A stretch of 64,000 bases of DNA from Acidobacteriota bacterium (lineage in GTDB: Bacteria; Acidobacteriota; Thermoanaerobaculia; Gp7-AA8), in contig JAFATB010000015.1 in the NCBI GenBank assembly GCA_019244185.1, forward strand, positions 1-64,000, given 5' to 3'. Made by a program: the position numbers and the translations under genes. This document shows, in pieces, positions 26,896 through 35,842 of this stretch (its first letter is position 1; each line of letters starts with the position of its first letter). The notes under the pieces were generated by a model. That model did no database searches, was not told where the DNA came from, and was given only the letters and a program-made list of their open reading frames with translations.

Positions 26896-28617
26896 TTGCG
26901 AATCAGCTTCTGGGTTGCCGCGGCCTGCGTGCTCGCTCTGCACTTCGTGTCGATTCCGCTCACGATCTGGGAACACGACGAGGTGCAGTTCGCGATGGGC
27001 GTCGACCGCTACGAGCCGCTGCGCCACCATCCCGCGCCGCCCGGCGCGCCGCTCTTCATCGGAGCGGCGAAGCTCGTGCGGCCGCTGTTTCCCGACGCGT
27101 TTCACGCGCTGCGCGCGCTGAACATCGTCGCGACGATCGCGGGACTGGCGGCGCTCATCGCCGCGTTCGGCTCGCTTACGCGCAATCGCGCGACGGCAAC
27201 GCTCGGCGCGTGTCTGTTCTACGCGTCGCCATCGATGCTGGTGCATGGGATGACCGCGTTCTCGGATCCCGGGGCGATCGCGCTGCTCGCGCTCGCGCTC
27301 TGGCTCGGCGCGAAGGCGCAGGACGAGCCGCGCTTCGCGTGGGGCTTCGCGCTCGCGTGCGCGGCGTCGGTGGGCTGGCGTCCGCAGTTCGCGATCGCGG
27401 TCCTGCCACTCTTCTTCGCCACGCTCGTCCTCGTGCGCAACTGGCGCGCGCGCTTCGTCGCGCTCGGCGCGTTCACGCTTGGCTGTCTCGCGTGGCTCGT
27501 GCCGCTCGTCATGGCGACGGGAGGCGTCGCGGGATTTGTGCAGTGGCTGTTCGGGCAGGCCGCGTACTACGCCGCGCACGATGCATCGCTCTCGCGCAAC
27601 GGCATCTCGACGTCGCTGCTCTTCTTCCGCTTCATCGCCCATCCGTGGGGGCCGAAGCTGCTCGCGTTTCCGGTGCTCGTCGCCGCGGCGATCGGTGCGG
27701 CGCTCTCGCTGCGCGCGAAGCGGCTGCTGCCGCTCGCAATCATGGGCGCGGTGTATCTCGCGTTCGCGCTGGCGACGATGGATCCCGCCGACGCCGTGCG
27801 CTATGCGCTGCCGTCACTCGTCGCGGTCGCGCTGTTCGCCGCAGTCGCGCTGACCAGCCTGCACCACGCCGCGTGGCTCGCGCTCGCCGCGTACGCGATC
27901 GGCGCGTATCTCTATGCGTCTCCCCTGCTTCGCGCACGCGCGCACACGCCGTCGCCGCCGGTCGCCGCCGCGGCGGCGCTGCGCGCGCTCGTGCCGCGCC
28001 ACTCGATCGTGCTCTACGACCTGCAACTGCGCCCGCACGCGGAGTACCTCCTGCCGGAGTTTCCGCAGATGCGCATCGACGAAGGCCTGCATCGTTTCGG
28101 CGATCGCGTCGACGTCCCGCTCTTCATCTACGCCGACGGCGCCGTTGGTCAACACGTTTACCAATGGCCCGACAGCGACGCGTATCGCAAGCTGACCCGC
28201 GGCTTCTATCGCGCGGTGAGCTTCGTCGACGTGCCGCCGGAGCGCCGCTACGTCGCGCTCTCCGGCGTTTTCGCGCCCGAGCGCTCGCGCACCGGCCAGT
28301 CGTGGCGCTGGATCTCCCGCGCCGCCACGCTCCGCCTCCCCGACCTCGGCACCCGCACCGCCGTCCTCACGCTGCGCCTCCCGCCCGAGTATCCGTTCGA
28401 CGGGAACCGCATCTCCGTCAACGGGCAACTCGTTGCGCTGCGCCGGGGCCAGCAACTCGACGTCGCCGTGCCGCTCGCCCGCGGCCGGAACGAGATTCAC
28501 CTCGTCGCCGAGCGCGCGTTCGCGCCGAAGGACATCCCGAACAGCCGCAATGCCGATCCGCGCGTGCTCTCCGTCATGCTGACGCACGTCGTGCAGCGAA
28601 CGGCACCGACGCGCTGA
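26896..28617 (+). CDS. ArnT-like membrane glycosyltransferase with C-terminal periplasmic domain
   Basis: A 573-residue protein with about 10-12 hydrophobic helices up to residue 350 and a soluble C-terminal part of about 220 residues. The first loop has the acidic DEVQF segment expected for the catalytic Asp/Glu of GT39/GT83 enzymes, which use polyprenyl-phosphate sugars on the outer face of the inner membrane. The start is a TTG at 26896, because an in-frame TAG at 26887 excludes anything upstream and the first helix begins at once. It is divergent from the methyltransferase gene with 26 bases between starts, and its last 44 bases overlap the convergent gene. Confidence 0.75.
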   Translation: MRISFWVAAACVLALHFVSIPLTIWEHDEVQFAMGVDRYEPLRHHPAPPGAPLFIGAAKLVRPLFPDAFHALRALNIVATIAGLAALIAAFGSLTRNRATATLGACLFYASPSMLVHGMTAFSDPGAIALLALALWLGAKAQDEPRFAWGFALACAASVGWRPQFAIAVLPLFFATLVLVRNWRARFVALGAFTLGCLAWLVPLVMATGGVAGFVQWLFGQAAYYAAHDASLSRNGISTSLLFFRFIAHPWGPKLLAFPVLVAAAIGAALSLRAKRLLPLAIMGAVYLAFALATMDPADAVRYALPSLVAVALFAAVALTSLHHAAWLALAAYAIGAYLYASPLLRARAHTPSPPVAAAAALRALVPRHSIVLYDLQLRPHAEYLLPEFPQMRIDEGLHRFGDRVDVPLFIYADGAVGQHVYQWPDSDAYRKLTRGFYRAVSFVDVPPERRYVALSGVFAPERSRTGQSWRWISRAATLRLPDLGTRTAVLTLRLPPEYPFDGNRISVNGQLVALRRGQQLDVAVPLARGRNEIHLVAERAFAPKDIPNSRNADPRVLSVMLTHVVQRTAPTR

Positions 28618-29734
28618 AGACGATCAGCAGCGGATCGACGAGCGGCGTGCGCAGCCGGATCGTCGGGATGTACGGCACGTGCGCCAGCCACATCACGACG
28701 AAGAACGCCACGACCGCGAGCGCAAGCCGCCGGTCGGGCGTACGCGCGAGGCCGATCGCGCCGAAGACGAACAAGCCTATCGAGACGATCGCGCTGAGGA
28801 AGACCATCGCTCGCCCGTATTCAGCGGGATGCAGCCACGGCCGCCAGAACGCCGCGGCTTTCCAGAGCGTCGGACGCACGGGATCGCGACGGAACTGCGC
28901 GAGCGCGAGCCGCTGCCATTCGCGGTCGCGCGTCTTCGGGGTCGCCGCGCGCGCGTCGACGATCCGCGCGGTCTCGGCGACGGTCACCGACTCGAAGTGC
29001 TGCGAGCCGCGCGCGAACGCGTCGCGGTCGCGCAGCTGCACGATCCGCAGCAACTCCGGATGCGTGCCGCGCCACAGGTTGAATCCGCCCGCGTCGTTGA
29101 CCACGATCAGCTCGTGAAAGCGCAGGTAGTTCCGCAGCGTCCACGGCGCGAGCGTGAGCGCGGCCGCCGCGACGAGCGCGAGCGCGCCTCTTCGATCGCG
29201 CACGAAGACGAACAGCGCCAGCAGCGGAATGACGAGCAAGCCCGTCGGTCGCGTCAGCGTCGCGAGCCCGATCGCCGCGCCGGCCAGCGCGGGATTGCCG
29301 CGCACGACGAGCCAGAAGCCGAGGAGCAGAAACGCCATGAAGAGAGGCTCGCTCCGGATGTCCGTCACCGCGCCCACAAAGAACGGATGGAACGCCGCCA
29401 GGATGGCCGCGAGCAAGGCCGCCCGGCGCGAAAAAAGCCGCTCCGTCAGGAGATAAATCAGCAGCACCGACAATGCATCACAAGCCGCCAGTCCGTACTT
29501 CACGACACGCGCCGCGGACGGATGACACGCCGTCACCGCCAGAATGAAAAACGGCACTCCGGGGGCGCGGAAGAACGGCAGATTCCCCCGCTCCGGATAG
29601 ACGTGCTGCGCGCAGACCGACTGCGCCGTGGCGAGGTAATCGGCGGCGTCGCCGAAGTCGATCCGGGCCGCGCCGGTGAGCTCGATCGCGAGCAGCCGCA
29701 CGAGGAGCGCGCAGATGAAAACGGCCAGACGCAT
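28574..29734 (-). CDS. Second ArnT/PMT-like membrane glycosyltransferase
   Basis: A 386-residue polytopic membrane protein. It starts MRLAVFICALLVRLLAIEL, then IDFGDAADYLATAQ with the acidic residues expected in the first periplasmic loop of GT39-type enzymes, DIRSEPLFMAFLLLGFWLV, and LTRPTGLLVIPLLAL. It lacks the long soluble C-terminus of its neighbour. It would transfer a sugar from a polyprenyl-phosphate carrier to a protein, lipid or glycan; acceptor unknown. The ATG at 29734 starts the first helix; 14 residues of upstream frame have no signal character. It is divergent from the glutaryl-CoA dehydrogenase gene. Confidence 0.78.
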   Translation of the reverse strand: MRLAVFICALLVRLLAIELTGAARIDFGDAADYLATAQSVCAQHVYPERGNLPFFRAPGVPFFILAVTACHPSAARVVKYGLAACDALSVLLIYLLTERLFSRRAALLAAILAAFHPFFVGAVTDIRSEPLFMAFLLLGFWLVVRGNPALAGAAIGLATLTRPTGLLVIPLLALFVFVRDRRGALALVAAAALTLAPWTLRNYLRFHELIVVNDAGGFNLWRGTHPELLRIVQLRDRDAFARGSQHFESVTVAETARIVDARAATPKTRDREWQRLALAQFRRDPVRPTLWKAAAFWRPWLHPAEYGRAMVFLSAIVSIGLFVFGAIGLARTPDRRLALAVVAFFVVMWLAHVPYIPTIRLRTPLVDPLLIVFSASVPFAARRASA

Positions 29735-29778
29735 CGGATATGATGGCGCGGCCCGCAACCTCGCATAAGGAGTCACTT

Positions 29779-31017
29779 GTGTCCAATTTCCCCGGCGTTG
29801 ACTATCTCGAGATCGACTCGCTCTTCAGTGAAGAGGAGCTGATGGTACGGCAGACCGTCCGCGACTTCGTGGACGAGGAAGTCCTCCCGATCATCGAGCA
29901 CGCGAACCGCGAAGAGAAGTTCCCCATGCACCTCATCCCGAAGATGGCGGAGATGGGCCTCTTCGGCGCCACGATCAAAGAATATGACCTGCCCGGTCTC
30001 AACAACGTCGCCTACGGCCTGATCATGCAGGAGCTCGAGCGCGGCGACTCCGGCCTCCGCTCGTTCGCGTCCGTGCAGTCCGGCCTCGTGATGTATCCGA
30101 TCTACGCGTACGGCTCGCAGGAGCAGCGCGATTACTGGATTCCGAAGCTCGCCGCGGGCGAGAAGATCGGCTGCTTCGGCCTCACCGAGCCCGACTTCGG
30201 CTCGAATCCGAGCGCGATGCGCACGCGCGCGCGCCGCGACGGCGACTCGTGGATCCTCAACGGCGCGAAAGCATGGATCACCAACGGTTCCATCGCCGAC
30301 GTGGCCGTGGTCTGGGCGAAAGCGGAAGGCACCATCCGCGGCTTCCTCGTCGAGAAGGACACTCCCGGCTTCCACACCGCCTATCACATGGGCAAGTTCT
30401 CGCTGCGCGCGTCCGTCACCTCGCAGCTGTTCTTCGAGGACTGCCGCATCCCTCTCGAAAACGTCCTTCCCGAGACGAATGGTCTCAAGTACCCCCTCGG
30501 CTGCCTCACGCAGGCGCGCTACGGCATCGCCTGGGGCGTCCTCGGCGCGGCCATGAGCGTCTACAACACGGCGCTCCAGTACACGAAGTCGCGCATCCAG
30601 TTCGGCGGCCAGCCGATCGCGTCGCATCAGCTCGTGCAGAACAAGCTCGCCTGGATGATCACGGAGATCACGAAAGGCCAGCTCCTCGCGCTGCAGGCCG
30701 GACGCCTCAAGGATCAGGGCAAGCTCAAGCCGCACCACGTGTCGATGGCGAAGATGAACAACTGCAACATCGCCCTCGAATGCGCGCGCGTCGCCCGCGA
30801 CATGCTCGGCGCCAACGGCGTCTCCGACGAGTACCCGATCGTCCGCCACATGATGAACCTGGAGTCCGTGAAGACGTACGAGGGCACGCACGACATCCAC
30901 AACCTCATCATCGGCCACACCGTCACCGGCATCCCGGCGTACAACCCGCCGATGTCGGCCAAACAGGAGCAGGAGCTGAGCGCCGCCGCGGAAGCAGCCG
31001 CTCTCGCACAAAAGTAA
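29779..31017 (+). CDS. Acyl-CoA dehydrogenase, glutaryl-CoA dehydrogenase type
   Basis: A 412-residue flavoprotein. Landmarks are the flavin region IGCFGLTEPDFGSNP, WITNGSIADVAVVWAK, GKFSLRASVTSQ and the catalytic Glu in VKTYEGTHDIHNLIIG; the last two segments match glutaryl-CoA dehydrogenase rather than short-chain acyl-CoA dehydrogenases. The enzyme oxidises and decarboxylates glutaryl-CoA to crotonyl-CoA in lysine and tryptophan breakdown; crotonyl-CoA is the substrate of the Crt/Hbd pair at 8416-10085. The start is GTG 29779, with AAGGAG 6 bases upstream. An electron transfer flavoprotein is needed but is not in the window. Confidence 0.88.
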   Translation: MSNFPGVDYLEIDSLFSEEELMVRQTVRDFVDEEVLPIIEHANREEKFPMHLIPKMAEMGLFGATIKEYDLPGLNNVAYGLIMQELERGDSGLRSFASVQSGLVMYPIYAYGSQEQRDYWIPKLAAGEKIGCFGLTEPDFGSNPSAMRTRARRDGDSWILNGAKAWITNGSIADVAVVWAKAEGTIRGFLVEKDTPGFHTAYHMGKFSLRASVTSQLFFEDCRIPLENVLPETNGLKYPLGCLTQARYGIAWGVLGAAMSVYNTALQYTKSRIQFGGQPIASHQLVQNKLAWMITEITKGQLLALQAGRLKDQGKLKPHHVSMAKMNNCNIALECARVARDMLGANGVSDEYPIVRHMMNLESVKTYEGTHDIHNLIIGHTVTGIPAYNPPMSAKQEQELSAAAEAAALAQK

Positions 31018-31020
31018 TTC

Positions 31021-31049
31021 TTCTTTAAGGCATTACTTAAACCTATACT
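31021..31049 (+). promoter_or_regulatory. Candidate promoter with inverted repeat upstream of the 31071 gene
   Basis: TATACT at 31044-31049 is a good -10. The 17-base spacer to a weak -35 (TTCTTT, 31021-31026) contains the inverted repeat TTTAAG (31024-31029), 6 bases, CTTAAA (31036-31041). A repeat between -35 and -10 is well placed for a repressor. This AT-rich patch stands out against GC-rich surroundings. Confidence 0.5.
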
Positions 31050-31070
31050 CACTTCCATAGGAGGTGACGT

Positions 31071-31637
31071 ATGGGCTATCTCGACGACCTGGACCAACTC
31101 CATCGCGACATCGATGCGGCGGAAGAGCAGCTTCGCGCGAGCGGCGCCGGCGCATTGCTGGGCGGCGGTCAGCTGAACCAGTTCGAGCTGTTCGGAAAAT
31201 CGATCGGCAGGCTGATCGCCTTCACCATTCTGCCGGCGGGCGAGAGCGGGTTCACGCACACGTCGATCTCGTTCACCGACCGCGGCTTCTACTTCATCGA
31301 CGGCAACGTCATCCCCGGCGGGACGAACACGACGTTCAAAGGCTTTCTCAACGCGCACGGCATCTTCTACGGTCAGGGCAACGGGATGTCGATCGCGATG
31401 ACGCAGCCCGAGCGCACGTCGGGCACGTGGCTCACCGAGGGCGTGGCGAAGGTGCTGCCGTCGCTGACGGGCGCCGGCACGTATCGCGGATCGATGCTGT
31501 ACAACTGGGCGCCGAACGGCCCGTTCGCGCGGCTCAACGGCATGCCGGCCATCTTTCAGCTGGTCATCGACGAGCTCGGGTTCACGTTCGGCACGATCTG
31601 GCGATGGATCGAGCCGACTTCCGACGCGAACGCGTGA
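31071..31637 (+). CDS. Protein of unknown function
   Basis: A 188-residue protein with no signal peptide and no clear membrane helix. The first 25 residues form a charged helix (YLDDLDQLHRDIDAAEEQL); the rest is glycine-rich and beta-like with many aromatic residues (GRLIAFTILPAGESG, ISFTDRGFYFIDGN). I do not recognise a family. The gene has its own likely promoter with an inverted repeat, a strong Shine-Dalgarno sequence (GGAGGTG, 4 bases before ATG) and codon use like its neighbours. It stands alone between glutaryl-CoA dehydrogenase and glpX. Confidence 0.65.
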   Translation: MGYLDDLDQLHRDIDAAEEQLRASGAGALLGGGQLNQFELFGKSIGRLIAFTILPAGESGFTHTSISFTDRGFYFIDGNVIPGGTNTTFKGFLNAHGIFYGQGNGMSIAMTQPERTSGTWLTEGVAKVLPSLTGAGTYRGSMLYNWAPNGPFARLNGMPAIFQLVIDELGFTFGTIWRWIEPTSDANA

Positions 31638-31663
31638 TCGCGAAGCCGCACGACGCCCGTTCT

Positions 31664-31708
31664 CCCGGAAAAGGTTCTGCTAGAGTGTGCGCGCAAAATC
31701 TTTCCGGG
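31664..31708 (+). promoter_or_regulatory. glpX promoter region framed by an 8-bp inverted repeat
   Basis: CCCGGAAA (31664-31671) and TTTCCGGG (31701-31708) are exact inverted repeats 29 bases apart. Between them is an extended -10 element, TGCTAGAGT (31678-31686). The left arm sits just upstream of the spacer and the right arm near or just after the expected transcription start, so bound protein or RNA folding could control glpX. Confidence 0.5.
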
Positions 31709-31722
31709 TAGAACGGAGCGTC

Positions 31723-32706
31723 ATGGAATCGAGTCTGGAAGTCGGCTTCCTGCGCGCGGCTGAGAAAGCGGCCATCGCCTCGGCGCGCACGATGGGTTAC
31801 GGCAAGCGGAAGTACTCCGATCAGGTCGCGGTCGAGGCGATGCGCGACGAGCTCAATCGCCTGAAGATGCGCGGCTCGGTCGTCATCGGCGAAGGAGAGC
31901 GCGACAAGGCGCCGATGCTCTACGTCGGCGAGCCGCTCGGCCGCGGCTGGACCGAGGGCGAGATCTATCCGGAAGTCGACATCGCCGTCGATCCGCTCGA
32001 AGGCACGAACCTCTGCGCCACCGGCTCGGCGAACTCCATCGCCGTGATCGCGGCGTCGGAAAAAGGCGGCCTGCTCAACGCGCCCGACATCTACATGGAC
32101 AAGATCGTCGTCGGCCCCACCGCGGCGGAGTCGGTCGCGCTCAACGCGAGCGTCGAGGACAACCTCAACGCGATGGCCGAGGCGTTCCAGCGCGACGTCG
32201 ACGAGCTGACCATCATCGTGCTCGATCGCGAACGCCATCAGGATCTCATCGCGCAGATCCGCGAGGCCGGCGCGCGCATCAAGCTGATCACCGACGGCGA
32301 CCTCTCCGGCGGCATCGCCGCCGCCGTCCGCGGCACCGGCGTGCACGCGGCGATGGGCATCGGCGGCGCCCCCGAAGGCGTTCTCACCGCCGCCGCCATG
32401 CGCTGCCTCGGCGGACGCATGCAGGGCAAGCTCAAGCCTCTGGAGAAGTGGCAGGAAGACCGCCTGCGCTCGATGGGCTTCAAGGATGATGAGAAGGTCT
32501 ACGACACGTCCGAGCTGGCGTCGGGTAACGACATCATCTTCTGCGCGAGCGGCGTCACCGACGGCGACCTCCTGCGCGGCGTCCGCTTCTTCGGCGGCGG
32601 CATCCGCGTCTCGTCGCTGTTCATGTCCCTCAAGTCGAACGTGATCCGCTTCGTCGACACGATCTACCGCGAGGAAGGCAGCAAGCTGGCGGTGAGCTTC
32701 ACGTAG
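31723..32706 (+). CDS. glpX: Class II fructose-1,6-bisphosphatase
   Basis: A 327-residue GlpX-family phosphatase. Metal and substrate motifs are [45 protein letters not shown] and [17 protein letters not shown]. It hydrolyses fructose-1,6-bisphosphate in gluconeogenesis, as expected of an organism living on peptides and amino acids. The ATG at 31723 has CGGAG 5 bases upstream; an in-frame start 12 residues earlier lies in the promoter region. The last 8 bases overlap the stop of the convergent gene. Confidence 0.95.
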   Translation: MESSLEVGFLRAAEKAAIASARTMGYGKRKYSDQVAVEAMRDELNRLKMRGSVVIGEGERDKAPMLYVGEPLGRGWTEGEIYPEVDIAVDPLEGTNLCATGSANSIAVIAASEKGGLLNAPDIYMDKIVVGPTAAESVALNASVEDNLNAMAEAFQRDVDELTIIVLDRERHQDLIAQIREAGARIKLITDGDLSGGIAAAVRGTGVHAAMGIGGAPEGVLTAAAMRCLGGRMQGKLKPLEKWQEDRLRSMGFKDDEKVYDTSELASGNDIIFCASGVTDGDLLRGVRFFGGGIRVSSLFMSLKSNVIRFVDTIYREEGSKLAVSFT

Positions 32707-33340
32707 GCGGCGCGTGGCGAAGGTGCTTGCGCTGTTCCTTGATCAGCGCAAGCAGTGTCCCAAACTTCTTGTTGAGCTCTTCGGTGCGCGTGTTTTGCGC
32801 GCGCGCTGCCTCACGACTTCGCCACATCTCGAGATCCGTTAACGAACTGCGCGGTGCGGGCGACGGCTGCCAGCGGGCGAGCGCCAGCAAGCCGTGGATC
32901 GCCTGCGGCCACCGCGAGTCGCCGTCCGGTGCTGCTAGATCGGCCCACCCGAGCAATTGTTCAAGATCGGCACGATCGCGCAGTACGTTGTCGAGCCGCT
33001 CCTGAATGCGTTTGTCGCGCTCGATCGCCATCTCCGATGGTTCCACCGTCCTCGTGATCGAGTTGTGCGCGAGCATGTATTCCTTCTCGATGATGGCAAA
33101 GTGATGGCGGTTCAGGCTGCCGATGAGGCGTCCGCGAAACGCGTACAGCTGCCGATACATCTCGCCGTTCTCGTTCCAGAGGCGCTCCTCCGCCGCAGTG
33201 CGCTGCCGCTCCGCTTCGAGCTGTCTCGTTTTGAAAAAGTCGAGCGTCTGACTCGCGAGCGCTCCAACCAACAAGCTGACCAGGGAGATGGCGACTGTCT
33301 GCAGTTTCGATTCTTTGGGCGTCATGGCTCGCGGTCTCAT
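32699..33340 (-). CDS. Membrane-anchored protein of unknown function
   Basis: A 213-residue protein with one N-terminal membrane helix ([18 protein letters not shown]) followed by a long charged helical domain ([20 protein letters not shown]), probably in the cytoplasm. No catalytic motif is visible and I do not recognise the family; the topology resembles many small membrane proteins of unknown role. The start could also be the ATG five residues later (33325). It is 4 bases upstream of the pseudouridine synthase gene on the same strand, so the two may be co-transcribed. Confidence 0.65.
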   Translation of the reverse strand: MRPRAMTPKESKLQTVAISLVSLLVGALASQTLDFFKTRQLEAERQRTAAEERLWNENGEMYRQLYAFRGRLIGSLNRHHFAIIEKEYMLAHNSITRTVEPSEMAIERDKRIQERLDNVLRDRADLEQLLGWADLAAPDGDSRWPQAIHGLLALARWQPSPAPRSSLTDLEMWRSREAARAQNTRTEELNKKFGTLLALIKEQRKHLRHAPPT

Positions 33341-33344
33341 GCGA

Positions 33345-34220
33345 CTACTCCTTTCCGAACAGCTTCCGAAAACTCGGCGGCGTCGGCGCGGTGAACACGA
33401 GGTGCTTGCCCGTCACGGGATGGCGGAAGCCGAGGAGCTTTGCGTGGAGGCCGAGGCGATCGATGGGGTTGACTTCGCTGCCGTACATGCGGTCGCCGAC
33501 GATCGGGTGTCCGGCCTCGCTGAGGTGCGCGCGGATCTGGTTCTTGCGGCCGGTCTCGAGCGTGACTTCGAGCATCGAGTAGCGGTCGCTCATCCGCACC
33601 GTGCGGTAGTGCGTCACGGCGTACTTGGCCTCGGGATGCTCCGGACCGCTGACCATCTTGAGATCCTTGCGCTCGCGCAGCCAGGAGCGAAACGTTCCTT
33701 CTTCGGGATCCATCGCACCTTCGACGATGGCGACGTACATGCGGTCGACGCTGTGCGCGGCGAACTGCTCTTTGAGCTGCTCGCGCGCGTAGGCGTTCTT
33801 CGCGAAGACGAGCACGCCGGACGTTTCGCGGTCGAGGCGATGCACGACCTGAATGCGCTCCTCCCCTTTGCGGTCGCCGAGGTACGCGTTGAGATACGCC
33901 TGCGCGGTCGTCTCGCGTTCGCGCTCGGTCGGCACGGTGAGCAGGCCGTTCGCCTTCAGCACGACGATGACGTCGCGGTCTTCGTGCAAGATCGCCAAGC
34001 CCGGCGGCAGCGCGGCGGCGAGCGACTTCTCGGTGATCTCGACGAGATCGTGCGGCGCGAGCTCGCGCTTGGCGTTCTTCTCGATCTCGCCGTTCACGCG
34101 CACGCGGCCGTTCTGCAGCATCTGCCGCAGCGTCGTGCGCGAGGCGGACGGCACGAGCGCCGCGAGCGCGTCGAGCATCGGCATCGCTTTGGTGATCGTC
34201 TTCCGAATCGCGTTTCCCAC
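33345..34220 (-). CDS. RluA-family pseudouridine synthase
   Basis: A 291-residue protein with an N-terminal S4 RNA-binding domain (SRTTLRQMLQNGRVRVNGE) and the RluA catalytic domain: the invariant Asp is in VVHRLDRETSGVLVFAK, followed by ETGRKNQIRAHL and HAKLLGFRHP. It would convert uridine to pseudouridine in rRNA or tRNA; the target (RluC, RluD or TruC type) cannot be told. The start is uncertain: GTG 34220 gives a typical N-terminus, while ATG 34184 would remove 12 residues. It is divergent from the TIGR00266 gene. Confidence 0.88.
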   Translation of the reverse strand: MGNAIRKTITKAMPMLDALAALVPSASRTTLRQMLQNGRVRVNGEIEKNAKRELAPHDLVEITEKSLAAALPPGLAILHEDRDVIVVLKANGLLTVPTERERETTAQAYLNAYLGDRKGEERIQVVHRLDRETSGVLVFAKNAYAREQLKEQFAAHSVDRMYVAIVEGAMDPEEGTFRSWLRERKDLKMVSGPEHPEAKYAVTHYRTVRMSDRYSMLEVTLETGRKNQIRAHLSEAGHPIVGDRMYGSEVNPIDRLGLHAKLLGFRHPVTGKHLVFTAPTPPSFRKLFGKE

Positions 34221-34253
34221 GCCGCGATGATATGAAAGCGCGAGGAGGCCACG

Positions 34254-34997
34254 ATGGAATATCGAATCGTCGGCGACGTGATGCAGGCACTCGAGATCAC
34301 GCTGCGGCAGGGCGAGGAAGTGTTCGCCGAGGCGGGCGCGATGCTGTACATGGGCGGCGGCATGGAGCTGCAGGCGAAGATGCAGGGCGGCATCGTCAAA
34401 GGGCTGATGCGCAAGTTCCTCGCAGGCGAGTCGATGTTCATGAGCGTCTTCCGCTGCAACGTGCCGCAGGCGAAGATGGCCCTGGCGAATCCGATCGCGG
34501 GCAAGATCTTCCCGATCGAGCTGCAGGGAAACACGATTCTCGCGGAGCGCAACGCGTTCCTCTGCGGCATCGGCAACGTCGATCTCTCCGTCGCGTTCAC
34601 GAAGCGTTTCGGCGCGGGCCTCTTCGGCGGCGAAGGCTTCATCCTGCAGAAGCTCTCCGGTCAGGGCCTCGTCTTCCTGCACGCCGGCGGCAACATGCTG
34701 GAGTTCAACCTCGCGCCGAACGAACAGCTGCGCGTCGACACCGGATGCATCGTCTCGATGGCCGAGTCGGTGCGGTACGACATCCAGTACGTCGGCGGCT
34801 TCCGCAACGCGCTCTTCGGCGGTGAAGGCTTGTTCTACGCGGTGCTGACCGGGCCCGGTCACGTCGTGCTGCAGACGCTTCCGTTCAGCCGGCTCGCGGG
34901 ACGCATTCAGGCGGCGGCGGGCGGCCGTCGCGATGAATCGAAAGGACTGGCCGGCATCGGCGGCGGCATTATCGGCGACATCCTGTCGGGCGACTAG
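34254..34997 (+). CDS. TIGR00266/AIM24-like beta-sandwich protein
   Basis: A 247-residue all-beta protein of the TIGR00266 (AIM24-like, tryptophan RNA-binding attenuator-like fold) family. It starts MEYRIVGDVMQALEITLRQG and continues VFAEAGAMLYMGGGMEL, with FLHAGGNMLEFNLAPNEQLRVD in the second half. The family is widespread but its molecular function is not established. The ATG has GAGGAGG 6 bases upstream. The stop codon overlaps that of the convergent aminotransferase gene in the palindrome CTAG (34994-34997). Confidence 0.88.
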   Translation: MEYRIVGDVMQALEITLRQGEEVFAEAGAMLYMGGGMELQAKMQGGIVKGLMRKFLAGESMFMSVFRCNVPQAKMALANPIAGKIFPIELQGNTILAERNAFLCGIGNVDLSVAFTKRFGAGLFGGEGFILQKLSGQGLVFLHAGGNMLEFNLAPNEQLRVDTGCIVSMAESVRYDIQYVGGFRNALFGGEGLFYAVLTGPGHVVLQTLPFSRLAGRIQAAAGGRRDESKGLAGIGGGIIGDILSGD

Positions 34998-35842
34998 CTC
35001 GCGGCTTCGAGCGCGTCGAACAACTGCTGCAGCGTGGTCGTGACCTCGCCGCGGCGGCTGTTGCCGATCACGCGGCCGTCGATCTCCGCGACCGGCATCA
35101 CGCCTTGCGTGGTGCTGGTGATGAACGCCTCGTCGAGGTCGAAGAGCTCGGCCTCGCGCAGGGGGCGTTCGTCGACGCGGATCTTCGCGCCGAGCGCGAG
35201 ATCGATGACGCGGTCGCGCACCACGCCGGGCAGGATGTGCTCGTCGAGCGGATGCGTGACGAGATGTCCGTTCTTGACCGCGAAGAAGTTCGAGCCGGCG
35301 CCTTCGCGCACGAATCCATCCGCCAGCATCAGCGCCTCCGTCGCGCCGGCGCGCTGCGCCTCTTTCTTCGCGATCGCGTTCGCAAGGAGGTTGACGGATT
35401 TCACGTGACAGCCGTGCCAGCGGAGATCGCGCGTCGTGATGACGCGGATGCCGAGCTCTTTCTTCGCCGCGTCGGGAAATGCGAAGCGGCGCGAGTACGC
35501 GACGGCGGTGGGCGTCAGCGCGTCCGGCCAGAAGTGACTGCGCTCCGCTTCGCCGCGCGAGACCTGGATGTAGACGATGCCGTCGTCGAACGCGGTGCGC
35601 GCGAGCAGCTCGCGAATCGTCGCCGCGAACGCGTCGGCGTCGGCCCAAGCCGCCGCGATCTCGAGCGTGCGCAGGCTGATCTCCAGCCGCCGGAAATGCT
35701 CGCGCAGAAAGATCGGACGTTTGCCGAGGAACTTGAAGACTTCGTAGACCGCGTCGCCGAACTGGAAGCCGCGGTCTTCGACGCCGAGGACGCGCTCGTC
35801 GGTCGTGGTGAAACGGCCGTTGATGTAGAGGGCGTCCGCCAT
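34994..35842 (-). CDS. Class IV aminotransferase, D-amino acid transaminase-like
   Basis: A 282-residue PLP enzyme of fold type IV. The PLP lysine is K148 in WHGCHVKSVNLLANAIAK; GVEDRGFQFGDAVYEV and DGFVREGAGSNFFAV are conserved family segments. The pattern after the lysine matches D-alanine transaminases more than branched-chain ones, so it may supply D-glutamate or D-alanine for peptidoglycan. Its ATG shares a base with the TGA of the SpoIIE-phosphatase gene (TGATG), and it is the last gene of a tightly packed minus-strand operon that begins at 39900. Confidence 0.82.
   Translation of the reverse strand: MADALYINGRFTTTDERVLGVEDRGFQFGDAVYEVFKFLGKRPIFLREHFRRLEISLRTLEIAAAWADADAFAATIRELLARTAFDDGIVYIQVSRGEAERSHFWPDALTPTAVAYSRRFAFPDAAKKELGIRVITTRDLRWHGCHVKSVNLLANAIAKKEAQRAGATEALMLADGFVREGAGSNFFAVKNGHLVTHPLDEHILPGVVRDRVIDLALGAKIRVDERPLREAELFDLDEAFITSTTQGVMPVAEIDGRVIGNSRRGEVTTTLQQLFDALEAAS

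Noticed and set aside
26883..26902. Leaderless promoter for the ArnT-like gene
   Set aside because: A TATAGA-like hexamer is close to the TTG start, but there is no -35 and the same bases suit the divergent gene better.
25458..26963. Apparent 501-residue fusion ahead of the GT2 domain
   Set aside because: The N-terminal half is the methyltransferase gene read in another frame; a ribosome binding site and ATGA overlap mark the true GT2 start.
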